A DNA stretch of 64,000 nt from Beverwykella pulmonaria (Eukaryota; Ascomycota; Dothideomycetes; Pleosporales; Melanommataceae): the NCBI GenBank assembly GCA_001599595.1, contig BCHH01000007.1:2002719-2066718 (forward strand), in the 5' to 3' direction. Made by a program: the position numbers and the translations under genes. Below the pieces are notes generated by a model. That model ran no database searches. It was not told the origin of the DNA and worked only from the letters and a program-made list of their open reading frames with translations. Position 1 is the first letter of the stretch. Each line of letters begins with the position of its first letter. Below, in pieces: positions 11,054 through 22,364 of the stretch.

Positions 11054-13698
11054 ATGGAGAACAGAGATGAAATGGATCTTGCCCCCGATGGATCTACAAA
11101 AGTTCAACGGGCGGTAAATCACCCGGTCCCACGTGAGCGACCAAAGTGACCATGGACTAACTTTGTGGCAAAAGTGCGATTCCTGTAGATCTCGCAAGAT
11201 TCGCTGCGACAGAGCCACCCCATGCTCCAACTGTCGAGCGAGCAAGTTGGGTGTGTTGCTCCTTAGCCTACCACCTGATCCTCATTGGGATGCATCACTA
11301 ACTGGCTATCCAGCCTGCATTACAACCGCTGCGACACAAAAGGCCCAAAAACAGAGGATACACATATCAGACGAATAGTGAGTCGCTCGACTGTACATGT
11401 CTATGTAGAGATACACGAACCCGTGTCATTCCGGCCGCTCCGTCTCAATGCACATGCAAACACTGTGCTGCACTAACACAAGGCCCCACATAGTGAGAAG
11501 AAGATTGATCGGATAGAGGACCGCTTAGCCGGCATTGAGCAGGTCCTTGAAAGCCTTGCGTCTAAACTAGGGAATCTCGATATTCAACGAGAGCCCACGG
11601 AACAGAGCAGCCAGACTAGGTCCAACAAAGTCAGCAGGAGTCCCAATTCCACTTCCATATCCGAGGCAGCCATCATCCCTGGAGTCTCTGTGCCTTTCGA
11701 AGGAGAGACAACCTTCAACACGCAGTCTGAGTTTGCCCGGGACTACCTGGAACAGGCTGTCGGGAACACGCCATCCATTGTTCAGAATGCAGATATCAAA
11801 GCTGCTTTGACCTCTTTGCAAGACATGGTCACCCGACAGGGCCAAAAGACTTCGACGACCAATGTTCAAACAGGACCCTCGTTCACCCACTCGCTGCCCG
11901 ATGTTGATCCTGCGAAGCTAGAGCGACCCCCGTGGGAAGCAGTAGAGGATGTACTTGAGAAAGCTTCTTGTATGTCTCATGTTTTTCTCGCAAACAGCTG
12001 TCCACTAAACCGTTGTAGCTTTCCCAACCTTTTGTTTTTCTATAGTGTTTCCCTTTCTGGCACTTCAAAATCAGAAGGCCATCTTCAAAGAAACCTTCGA
12101 TTTCCCAGATGAGGCTTCTATAGCCCGTCGCATTCTAGTATATGGAGTTCTTTACAACCTTTTCATGGAATTTGCGTGCTATCCTGAACTCGACGCTCGA
12201 GTTGCGAGACATCGACAGTATTCCAGTATCTGTCGAATACAGATGGAAACAGCAATGTGCCACTTGCCTCTCCTTCTCACGGCATCCTATGAAAACGTTC
12301 TAGCACTCTCGCTTGCTGTAAGTCTACGGACTTACGCTTACAGGTGCAGTTTAAAGCATGCTAACCGTCCATAAGGGTGCCTACGCAATCGAGTTGTCTA
12401 AACCCTCCCTATGCTGGATCATGATTTCCAATGCGGTTAGTCTATGTCAGAACCTTGGATATCACCGCTATGAGACCATGAAAGACGATACAGAAGAGCA
12501 ACGCACAGCAAAAGTCCATGCCTTTTGGTTCATCTACATGCTTGACAAAAACCTCTCGCTTCGTCTAGGTCGTGCTTCGTCGTGCCAGGACTGGGATATG
12601 TCCCTTCCTTACCCTAATTCCTCAAACATGGCGACATACCGCAACCCTGTTCCACCAGTAACCCACACGTTAGAATACTGGATCCGGGTGGCTCAGGTCC
12701 AAGGGAAAACGTACGAACTACTTTTCAGCCCCGCGGCTTTTCTTAAATCGGAAGAAGAACGGGCCGCAATCTCAGTAGATCTTGTGAACCAGCTCGATAC
12801 AGCTTGGTCAGAACGTACAGAGGTATTTCTAGATTTAGCCTCCAACTCTGAGATACTTCGACGAATTTAATTTTACAACAGTTGAAGCTCGAGTTCCCAA
12901 AGTCTTACGGAGACGTTGGGGATTTATTCTACCACGCCGATGTAGCCACGCATTACTCTACCGCCACCCTCATCCAACGTGCAGTGAGTCCTGACAACGT
13001 CACATTCTCTGCGGCGTGCCTCGAGTCGGCTCGAGCAGCTTTGCTCGCCCACCAACGAGCCAGTGAGAAGTTCAATGTAAAGGGGAACGAGGACTTGTGG
13101 TCTGGCTATGTGCATTGGTACGTAACGAACTCCCCATGTCCTCACCACCTGGTCTCGCTGACACGTTCTCTTACAAAGGTCTGTGCTCCAAGCGCCGTTT
13201 ACTCCCTTTATTGTCATCTTTAGCAATGCGATATCACACTGCGACCCTACCGACCTATCCTCTCTGTCATCATTCGTCGCCTCTCTAGAATCCTGCCGTA
13301 CTGTAACTGAAGGCGCCGACAAGCTCTACAAAATGTGTCACCTCTTTCTGCAAGTAGCAAAGATATACGTTGAAGCCAAAACAAAGGAAGCGTCCGAAAT
13401 CGTGTCGCGAGCCAGCCAAAACGGGTTCTATCAGTCGACAAACGACAGTGTGGGAGGATTTGATGCTAGCGCCATGACGCAGTTTGATCCATATCTGTGT
13501 GCCTTGGGTCTGGTGCCGAATTCAGCATGGCCTATGGCGACGACATATCCAGCGATCCCGCCGGGAATTGAAGGATTTGCGCAGGGAATGGATGGGAATA
13601 TTGGAGGGCATAATACAGTGCAGGATTGGTTCTCTGGGTCTAGATACATTATGGGGCTTATGGAGGAGGATATCAACATGCCTGATTTGAACTTGTAG
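11054..13698 (+). CDS. Zn2Cys6 transcription factor with fungal-specific TF domain
   Basis: Eight exons (11054..11113, 11175..11250, 11314..11377, 11494..11969, 12046..12317, 12376..12822, 12882..13117, 13179..13698) join in frame to 716 aa. The binuclear zinc cluster has cysteines at 21, 24, 31, 37, 40 and 47 (C-x2-C-x6-C-x5-C-x2-C-x6-C). The first cysteine is the first residue after intron 1, and intron 2 falls one residue before the last cysteine, so the finger exists only after splicing. A linker/coiled coil follows (YEKKIDRIEDRLAGIEQVLE), then the middle homology region with SLCQNLGYHR, FWFIYMLDKNLSLRLGR and WSVLQAPFTPFIVIFSN. Such proteins bind CGG-type sites as dimers in the nucleus. 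The target is unknown; the only neighbour it could regulate, the ABCB gene, is dead. Confidence 0.95.
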
Positions 13699-14037
13699 GT
13701 GGTCTACGTGGCCTTGTACTGTTATTGTAGCATCACATCTCTGGTTCTGTAGATTAGAATTCATTTGCTACGACGCACTCTTCTTCTTAAAAAGTTTCTC
13801 CACGCCCGATGGTTCGACCGTGCCTGCTTTTGGTATTTTGGAGAAGTGAGTTGTACAATATCACGTGCTATAACTCGGTCCGAATCCATTCCGTAGCTGA
13901 TGCCTGGCGAAGCACCAAGCAGCCCGCCCCGCATCTTCTCAGGCGTCTAACAACCGTCACAGCAAACATGGTGATGCATAGCCCATTCTCAATAATCCCC
14001 ATGATACCTCCCTGAGCTCCTCTCATTATCAAATACC

Positions 14038-14927
14038 ATGGCCTCGCTCGATCTACCCCTAGAAACAGTCTCACAAGACGACATCTGCCCCATCTGCCAA
14101 CTTCTCCTCTATGTGCCAGTTAGAACAGAATGCAACCACCTCCTCTGTGCATCTTGCATGGCTCAATGGGCCGATGCGTCTTCTCTAACACGCATCGTAC
14201 CCTCTTCACTCGACCTCAACCTCTCCGCCTTTGACCCACATTACGACCCAGCGCCTGACCTCGAGACCAGTTGTCCCATGTGCCGCACTGTGACCACAGC
14301 AGCACCAGATAAGGATCTCGCGACGGCACTGGAGGAGCAGTATCCGGTTACATATGTGGAGCGACGCCTGGAAGAGGAGACAGCGCGAGGTTCGAGGGTG
14401 GGAGAAGACGGCATTGAGGGTATGATGATTTTGATTGGGAACAGACATCGTGTTGAGAGAGGTGGGGATGAGGGGCCGAATAAGCATAATTGGACCTTCT
14501 TTGTGAGGGTCTCAAGGCCGGATATTGTGAGGGAAGTGAGGGTCAATCTAGTCGGTGCTCCCTTTACCAAGTAACGCCAGACGTAAAGCTGACACGTGTA
14601 TATTAACAGCATCCTACCTTCCGCCCACCCCGTATCGTTCTCACGAAACCCCCTTTCGAAGTCCGCCGTCTGGGCTGGGGTACCTTCACCATCGAGGCCG
14701 AGATTGTGCTGAAAGAACCGTACGGTTGGGTCAAGGATGGTGTGGATAGTAGGTCACAGAATCTGGCACTGGACTGGATGCTGGACTTTGAGGGACGGGG
14801 GAAGCAGGGACGCATTAGGGCCAAGGTCAAGAAGGTTAGGGAAGATGGCGATGCAGACCATCCAATCGATGTGGATGCCAGGGCTTCGCCGGTGAACTGG
14901 CCGCATATGGATCACGAAGATGTATGA
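14038..14927 (+). CDS. RING finger - YEATS domain protein
   Basis: Exons 14038..14550 and 14610..14927 (intron GTCGGT...AACAG) give 276 aa. The N-terminal RING has metal ligands C17, C20, C32, H34, C37, C40, C79 and C82, with a longer than usual spacer before the last pair. The second half reads as a YEATS fold: VRVSRPDIVREVRVNL, then after the intron LHPTFRPPRIVLTKPPFEV, RRLGWGTFTIEAEI and VLKEPYGW. The GWGxF element is the hallmark. YEATS domains bind acylated histone lysines and RING domains recruit E2 enzymes, so a chromatin-directed ubiquitin ligase is the natural reading, but that is inferred. Without splicing the ORF stops before the YEATS core. Confidence 0.85.
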
Positions 14928-17063
14928 GAGGAAAGTGAGCTGGAACGAGCAAAGCGGACTGTGTGACGGACATGGCTGTTCATACAGACCTTAGTGTGCG
15001 CCCAGATCATGCGGAGATCGAAGCAGTATTTCCATTCCACGAACCGGCTTCGAACATCCGATCACCGTAGACGGGAACATGATTCTGTAGTTAATCGATT
15101 ATATGCAATGGGCATCAATTGATGCCCTTTCATTAGAAAATTACTGCTCACTCCACCTTGCTCCAAGGTCGCATCATCTTCTCGGACACCCAACGTCAAC
15201 CCTATCCTCCTCCCCTACCTCCGATGTCAATGCCCACAATTCGGCTTGGGAATACCCCATCTACGCTCGCTACACTGAAAGTGCACTGTTGTTTCCCAAG
15301 CTGCTGGAAGAAGTGGGACAGGTGCAGCAAATTTAAACAAACAGCACCGAGACGGTGCGCCCCGTTGTATTCACCTAGAAATTGGTAAACGCTCAAGTTT
15401 CGTAGCCCATTCTTTCAGCAGTTCATCGGCGTCTAGTCATAAAGTTCATTGCAATGGGAGGATAAGTTGACACTGGAAATGTGGACAAGCAGCACCGATG
15501 CTATGCGCCCTTCGTAGACGTATTGGCTGTCCATGACTATTCACCTGCACTTTCCATCACCTATCGCGTCCACCGAGTAACATGACCAGTTCAGTGCGAC
15601 GCAGTAACTAATAGTTGAACCCGTGAAATATAGGTTAACACATAGGGTAGCCATGCGGGATTGTTGTGACGGATGAGCCAACTAAGCAGATTGGCCGGTG
15701 GCACCGACATTGGATGGCTGCTTATCTTTTTATATTTCTCCATAGAAAAGAAATCAGTCATGGTGCTATCAACTCGTGATTAAATCGCCCAATAACCTGA
15801 TACACACCGTCTAAACGATCTAGGAAGTTCTTCCATTAGACCACTAACCCTTCAACTGGACACTCGTTCTGTAACTTGTTTCGCATTGCGCCTGTAGCTT
15901 CGTTATTCTAGATTGGCCTCTTCTCCCTTGTACTGTCAGCCGAGCGCTTCACGATGTTGGTTAGAAATGAAGGGCTAAACGAGGCAGAGAATAAAGAAAT
16001 GAAATCAAGGTCGTGAAGAGGAATTAGTCAAAAGTGAGATTTTCAAACAGCGTGTACAATATTTGGGGGTTCAGTCAGATTGGAAAGCAGATCATTTCTA
16101 CTTAACCCAAGTAGGTTACTTTCCTTCCTCTCGAACCTCGATTCTCCCGTACTTGAATTCATCCTGAAGTATTGCGGTGAACGGCTTTCAGCACATCATA
16201 AAGTAGTCGCGATGAGGGGAGCAAATATGGGCGTGTGAGTGTAACTTTCTTCGGGTAAAATGGGATGAGAGATAGGACGTCAAAAAATCAATCAGAGACA
16301 ATGGTTACACTAGCACTACTGTTAAGATCTTGCGCACACGATTTACTCTCACGGGCCTTGGGGGCGGTAAATCTGTAGGCAGACGTCTTGATTCCAAGAT
16401 GACGGAAAATCATTATATGACTTGATTCTACCGCCTTTCAGCGGTACACTGGAGTTCCTTTAGGCTTACTGTTCCTGTCCGAGATCCGTAGGATCTCGCT
16501 CGAGAGAGTGGCTGTGCATCACGAACATCCGATGTGGCACCTTACCCAATTCAGCAGAGCGCCCTTCTTGAAACCCCTCAACCGCTGAACAGTAACTCGT
16601 CCCAACAACACACCAGGAACGAACTCGTAAGAACGGCAACAGTTTCTTCGTTCTTGAATATGTATTGATTTTTTGAGTAAAATTAAGTTTCAATTCGATG
16701 TGGGATGGGTGATATCCCGGAGCTCAGCCAGCACCAAGACGTTAGGCATGCAGAATGTCCATCTCCGTGTCCGATGCCCAGCACCGTGTATTCGCAGCTG
16801 CGAAATCCGAAAGCTGTGTGTACTTCTGCCAATTTAGTATAAGATAAGTAGCCGCGCGCAGTCGACGATTTTCATTATTCTATTATAGCGCATCTATCTC
16901 ACCCATCCGTTCAGGCTGGCCTGTCTTGTATTCATTTCTTTCCTCGTTCATTAAATCTGTCATTCGTTCCTTTTATTCGTTCTCCATACTCAATTTTTCA
17001 TATACTTCTTTTCGCTATACCCTTTACTTCTTAATATTTTCAATAGGTTATATCTGAGCAAAT
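14928..17063. other. Gene-poor interval (2.1 kb)
   Basis: Only short ORFs without family features. The final 200 bp are T/C-rich (ATTTCTTTCCTCGTTC and similar), which looks like promoter and 5' leader for the gene at 17064. No repeat match to the rest of the window was seen. Confidence 0.5.
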
Positions 17064-17912
17064 ATGAAGGCATCCTTCTACGCCGTGACTGTCTTTGCAG
17101 CTATTGCATCTGCCCACTCCTGGCTAGGTAGCTCCCAACATATCTCTGAAGCTATGGTTTCCACTTACACCTTTTAGGCTGTACCGACCACGACAATGTC
17201 GAAATCCTAAAATGGATGGAGGGCAATGCTACCTTGACTCCCCCTGTCACCATCGATCCACTGTTAGTTGTCTTCAAGTGATCAAAAACTCGTTACTGAT
17301 TATCTGCAAAAGAATGCCGTGGTTTGCCAACTTTTGCAAAGGTTGGCCGCGTGCAAAATCCAACCCTGGAGACTGGATCGCCGAGTCTTCCAACTACGTT
17401 TGGAACATCGCGGCCAATAGCTTCAACGGCGAGACCCACGCATGCCACCCAAATCAGCGCGGGCCTACCTATGAAGGTAATGCGCCAATGGCCACTGCTG
17501 CTCCTGGTGGCAGCATCAGACTCATGTTCGGCGGTAATGGCCATGCTCGCGGTGGTAACGTCGGTGGCGACCCCGGCACTGTGACTGTGTACTGGAAGGG
17601 CGAGCCAGAGGCTGAGATCACGGATATTTCGGAGTTCACCGAGGAGAACAAGCTCCAGTCTAACGGCTTTTCTGCGGAGTCTTTTGCATACCCAGCGAAT
17701 GTCCTGACCCCCCAGGAAGGTCTTCAAGATAAGGGAAATTGGCAAACCTTGAACCTGTGAGTCTACTTTACGGCGTTCCAACAAGGAGAAAATAAAACTA
17801 ATCAAATCGCAGTCCGCAAGCCATGTTGCCAGGTCGACACATGTTCGTTTGGGTGTGGTCGTATCAGAATGCGCCTCAATGGAGCACTTGTTTCGACGTT
17901 ATGATCCAGTGA
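17064..17912 (+). CDS. Secreted histidine-brace (LPMO-like) protein
   Basis: Exons 17064..17127, 17178..17262, 17313..17756 and 17813..17912 join to 230 aa. Residues 1-17 form a signal peptide ending ASA, so the mature protein begins with His18 (HSWLGC), as in copper-dependent lytic polysaccharide monooxygenases, where the N-terminal His forms half of the copper brace. A second histidine candidate is in GGNGHARGG, and the C-terminal element FVWVWSYQNAPQWSTCFDV resembles the LPMO strand that carries the axial residue and a disulfide cysteine (F in place of Y). I cannot assign an AA family; the protein is close to a group of fungal secreted proteins starting HSW. Function as a polysaccharide oxidase or a copper binder is inferred. 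Confidence 0.8.
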
Positions 17913-18423
17913 GCACTGGTGGAGATGGTTCTTCCTTTTAATGGTTTTCTAGACTTGTATTTTACTCTCCGCGATTTCATGCATGCAGGTAGCATGATCT
18001 ACAAAACTTTCTTCAAACATTTCATCTCATTGGTTAGCCAAGAAGCCAAGCTCGTGTCCTTCTAATCTAAGAAGAACAACATCCTAGAGGCTGTTGTGTA
18101 TAGAGTAAGTAGACCAGCCCGTTCATTGGACGGAACAAAAAACTTCCGCCTTGCCAAGTTCTTAGTTAAGTACTTGCCTCTAAAGGCAGAGATACCGTTT
18201 TAAGCACTGAAGTACCACATTAAGAGAGAGGCCAGGGATATAAAGAGCTCATTAAGGAAGCATGGCCCCGTGTACAGCACAGATATATGATAGTGCAGTT
18301 TTCCTCTTCATTGCTTCGTCAAGTACAACACCAAAGTCTTACTACTAAAAAAAATCACTGAACACGCTTGGTCAGTCTCCAACAACATCGTCCGACCTCC
18401 CGCTCAATCCACCCTTCCAGAAC
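17913..18423. other. Intergenic
   Basis: 3' flank of the LPMO-like gene, and promoter with TATAAAG-like sequence (about 18238) for the protease gene. No other feature seen. Confidence 0.4.
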
Positions 18424-18951
18424 ATGCGATTCTCAATCCTCATCACCGCTGCGGCCTACGTTTCCACAACCACGGCTACAATAACCTGGACGCTGCAGAA
18501 AGCGGCGAATCCCACGGCGGACCAAATCGACGCATACCAGAAGATCGAAGCTGCCATGAAGCTCGCCGTTGCCCGATACTCGAAGTTCTCAGACGCCAAC
18601 AAGACTATTCGTGTTTACTACGCTCCTAGTGTACCTACGGCTGAAGCGAACTACAACGGTGACCTTCGCTTTGGATCAAATCGTTCTTACATGACGCAAC
18701 GCACCGCTATGCACGAGATCTCGCACACACTTGGCATTGGGCAAACGGCTGCATTTGACCGGAAATGCGCGGCTGGCGATTGGGCAACAGCATTGCCCCT
18801 CCTGAGATCGTGGGATGGTGCTAGTGCCAAGATTAACTGCGGGGGTGGGCACATCTGGCCATATGGGTTGAACTACGAGACTGAGTGGAGTGAAACGAAC
18901 GGGGACCGCCATGTAAAACTCATTGAAGCTATGCTTACTGATGGTCTATAA
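18424..18951 (+). CDS. Small secreted zincin-type metalloprotease
   Basis: Single exon, 175 aa, with an N-terminal signal peptide (MRFSILITAAAYVSTTTA). The zinc-protease motif HEISHTLGIG starts at residue 97: H97, E98 and H101 match HExxH, followed by the glycine of the extended HExxHxxG form. The third metzincin ligand position is Q and not H, so the third metal ligand must lie elsewhere or the site is altered. Two cysteines flank the C-terminal part. It resembles small secreted fungal and bacterial HEISHTLG proteins sometimes fused to ricin-type lectins; no lectin is present here. Substrate unknown. Confidence 0.8.
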   Translation: MRFSILITAAAYVSTTTATITWTLQKAANPTADQIDAYQKIEAAMKLAVARYSKFSDANKTIRVYYAPSVPTAEANYNGDLRFGSNRSYMTQRTAMHEISHTLGIGQTAAFDRKCAAGDWATALPLLRSWDGASAKINCGGGHIWPYGLNYETEWSETNGDRHVKLIEAMLTDGL

Positions 18952-19431
18952 ATCAAGACAGAGGAGAGCAGAGTGGTAATAATTAAATTGTACATTCTTA
19001 CGTTGCTGGTTCTCTTAGCTAAGGGTTTTACGGGTGCTGCTTGACAGGCTCGATCGCAAGTCACATGATCGCGTGGCTGGCTACGCTGACCACGGCCTAG
19101 CGCAGCGCCTAGGGCATTTTCCTCTCTATTTAGGAGCGGTCCCCCTTTGTACCTCTTCTCTCACTATTTCAGTGCATCGCACTGCGAGAAACGAAAAGAA
19201 TCTTGTTAAAATTACCGCGCGTCAACTTTTAACCACCTAACGCGCAATCGATCTAACAGATACAGAACGTACCCGATAGGCTCCGAGGGGCCTCCTGCAA
19301 AGGCCTTTCGGGAAATAGAAGTATCCCTTACACGTAACTTCACCTGCTACTAAACAATAAAGGACTTTTTTGACCCGTCCCGCATTCTCCACCTGGGCAC
19401 ACATCATCCATCCATTCAACATCAGAGGCCC
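18952..19431. other. Intergenic between convergent genes
   Basis: Short interval between the protease (plus) and the monooxygenase (minus). It includes a C/G-richer block at about 19035-19160 of unknown origin. No ORF with support. Confidence 0.4.
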
Positions 19432-20787
19432 TCACACCAGCCCCAATTTCTGACCCAGAAGTAAAAATAGCCAGCTAAGCAGTCTCCACACCATGGTAAG
19501 TTTCGATTCCAACCCCCATGCGCTCATCACCATTGTAAAGCTTATCTGCGCACGAGCATATTTCAGCACTTTTTTCTCCCACTGCGTTGGCGTCATTTTC
19601 CCTTCAATGATCTGCTCCAATGTATTACAGTCGTACGCGGCGTGTTGTGTACTCATGCCAGAGTTCGGCCTCAATGTTGTCTGTGCATCGCCAACCAAGA
19701 AGAGCTTACCGCCAAAGAAGACCGCCTTCGGCGACGCGACGTCGTAGACTTTACTCAAGAATGGCATTGGCGTTTTGGTGATGATCTCTGCTAATTCTGA
19801 AGGAAGTATGGAAGAAGCGGTTGTCTTTTGCTTTTCCCATAGAGCAGGGCGTATGAGACCGCTGGGCACTGTTCCAAAATGCGTTCTCCCATTTACATCA
19901 GTAAAGAGCTCTCTCATTTCAAGTGAGTCCCCATCAAGGTTATAGTACCAAATCCAGTTGTATTGACGCTTGCCTGGCTTAAGGTCACCTTGGTCCGTTG
20001 GCGTGGTGTAACTGTGAACAGTTAGCCCATATCTCGTATGATGACACGAATTCTCTATATGTACTCACAGAACAATGTACGTCCGATGCATTCTATGAAC
20101 AGTCAACTTGCCAACATATAACTCATTCGTTTCATCATCGATGATGTCTTCCGGCACCGTTCCTCTCCAGCACATGTACCCAGCGTATACGCGCTTGACC
20201 TCCGGCATGAGCATGCCACGAATAGAAGAAGTTGATCCGTCGGCAGCAATTACTAGTTTCGTGGAAATGCACTCGCTCTTCTGCTTACACAAATCCTCGT
20301 AGTGTACTTCAACTTCATCACCAACCTCCTTCACATCCAGCACCCGCGCTCCACTCTTATACTCTACTTTACCATCAGTCTCCTCTAGGTTGGGTGCGTT
20401 TGGAACAGCTTTTGACACGTTGCCGTCGAAATTTGCACGCAGGATACTTGACATGAGCTCCCAGGTCGAGCTGACCATGGTTACTTTATTTGCTAGTTTT
20501 GGTTTGCCATATACGTCAAACTTCGCCGAAGTTGCGCATGTCAGCTTGAAGTCGCGATGTACGCGGTCATGTTTCTCAAAAAAACTCCACACATCGGGAC
20601 CGATGTTAATACCAGCAGCCTGTCCCTGGCGAGAGGAGGTGTCTTCTTCAAGTATGGTGACGTTGTAACCGTGACGCTTGAGCATGACGCCATGCATCAA
20701 ACCCGCAATGGATCCCCCGATCTTAACTCCTATCAGCGGTGTCTCATGAGAGGAATATCAACTCACAATAATCGCGTCTTTCACCAT
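19432..20787 (-). CDS. FAD-dependent monooxygenase (PHBH-like fold)
   Basis: Complement of exons 20767..20787, 20069..20721 and 19432..20011; 417 aa. The seven-codon first exon (MVKDAII) joins to IGGSIAGL, giving a complete dinucleotide-binding loop (AIIIGGSIAGL) with an acidic end of the second strand (VTILEED). Later come VIAADGSTSSIR (DG motif) and GDAQTTLRPNSGMSTQHAAYD (GD motif that contacts the flavin ribityl). The C-terminus is hydrophobic (LLSWLFLLLGQKLGLV). The enzyme class hydroxylates aromatic or polyketide-like substrates with NAD(P)H and O2; the substrate is not predictable. No polyketide or peptide synthetase is nearby, so it is not obviously part of a metabolite cluster. Confidence 0.9.
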
Positions 20788-22364
20788 GTGGATTATAATT
20801 AATATACGCCACGAATAATCGTAGATGGAAGTGTGTTGACGGAAAGCAGGTAAGAGGAGAAAGGGATGTTTATATGTTTGCCATGTGTCTGGGGTTACGG
20901 GCTCTCTCGCAGCGGCACAATAACGGTTTCTGTGGCAATTAAATATGCTAAGATTCAACCCAACAGATGCAGTAATACGGCGTAGACCGAAATCACAACA
21001 CCACTTTGGCGCCAACCCAATCGTGTCCAGGCTATATTAAACATATGTATTTGAATGCCAATATTGACGCACCTCGGGGTGTATAGTTTAAATAGCCGTA
21101 AATTTAAATGATGCCTGAATATGGCGCACGCCAACACCGCGTAGTAAGAGACTCTGACTCTGAATCTTTTCGCTCTCATCTTTTACTATTTATGGACTTA
21201 ACGCTAAAGGCCAAGATAAAGCTAACACAGGTTTTACCTGTTCTATATCTCCCTTTGCCTTTATTTTCATAGCAGTCTGAAAATTTTGGAACAAGCAAGG
21301 TGTTCGATCAGCCGACTTTTGGATCATCCTAGAGTTGGCGTTTTTTTCTAGATCACTGTTGCATTTTTGCAATAGGGTGTGTATTCTGCTAACCTTCCTA
21401 GGACATATTACAGGTGGTGGAGGAATAGAACTTAATGAGATGGTAATAATAGCAGTCAAGGACCCGAAGACCCGGAGATTAATTGAGCACTTCCTCGAGG
21501 TGAGCAACAACCGCCTCATTACTTGATATCCGTTCCCATGTAGTTAATTGAATTTTCATAGGGCCGTTTCATTGGCTACACATTTCTGTTCGTTGCGGTA
21601 TAATGTGTTAAATTGTCTGTCCTCTTCTTCTATCGCCCTATCTTTTTCGTCACTAAGGAATATCAGCAAGCCTTCTCTACTGGTTTGGTTATTTAATCGC
21701 CTAGTTAATCGCCTCTCGAACAGCTAATCTGGTTATCTGTCAAACCGATCGATTCATTTTGGCATCAACCAAAGCCCAGAAAATGTTTAAACTTCACATT
21801 ATGTTCCTGACAACAGTCATCACCGAATGTAATCAGGATATAGATGAGGGGTATCTAGATATGTATTGTTTTTGCAATGTACAGCTGATATATATATTTG
21901 CAAAACTTGATTAGTAAGTGTCATATCCACGTCACTGGTAGTAGTGTCCCAAGCTTACACCGACACTATCGTTAATGTAGCTATACTCGTGCTCCCAGTT
22001 AGCATGGCCATCAATTTGCAATTGCCGGTGGAGCACCGAAATTCTAATCGTAGGTATGTTTCCACTAGCAGGCTTCTTTGCTATTACTAACTTCATATAT
22101 TTATCAACCAAATTTTGAATTTGGTCCGTCTCCGAATTTATCGTCTCTCTTATCTTTCTAATCAATCTAGACAATTTGTCGGAATCTGAGCGGTGGTCAA
22201 ATGTAACTATGCATAACGATCTTTCCAATGCCCTTATTAGCATATGCATGTAGTCATGTAGTGGAGAAGTTCAGAACCTACCAAGAATTAGCATCGAACT
22301 TTAACGATAAGCGACTTGTCCGAAGAAATCAACGAAGGCTGCCAAACAATAAGAATACCCACAA
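20788..22364. other. Repeat-bearing intergenic region
   Basis: Holds a solo LTR (21828-21959) and short ORFs without support. A 105-codon minus-strand ORF (21932-22249) runs into the LTR, so its C-terminus is repeat-derived; I do not count it as a gene. Confidence 0.5.
21828..21959 (+). mobile_element. Small solo LTR, copy 2 of 5
   Basis: Begins TGTAATCAGG, ends CCCAAGCTTACA (132 bp), and shares the ACAGCTGATATATATAT and CATATCCACGT blocks with the other copies. Flanking 5-mers are CCGAA and CCGAC, a near-match that could be a decayed target duplication. Confidence 0.75.

Noticed and set aside
10604..11149. 181-codon plus ORF overlapping the first exon of the Zn2Cys6 gene
   Set aside because: Only its last part from ATG 11054 is used. 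The upstream residues lie in promoter sequence and the ORF's own stop is inside intron 1.
21190..21519. 109-codon minus ORF with IPPPPV...PRK, faintly like the relic at 41650
   Set aside because: The resemblance is short and proline-driven. Not enough to call a repeat or gene.
21932..22249. 105-codon minus ORF
   Set aside because: It runs into the solo LTR at 21959; no family features.
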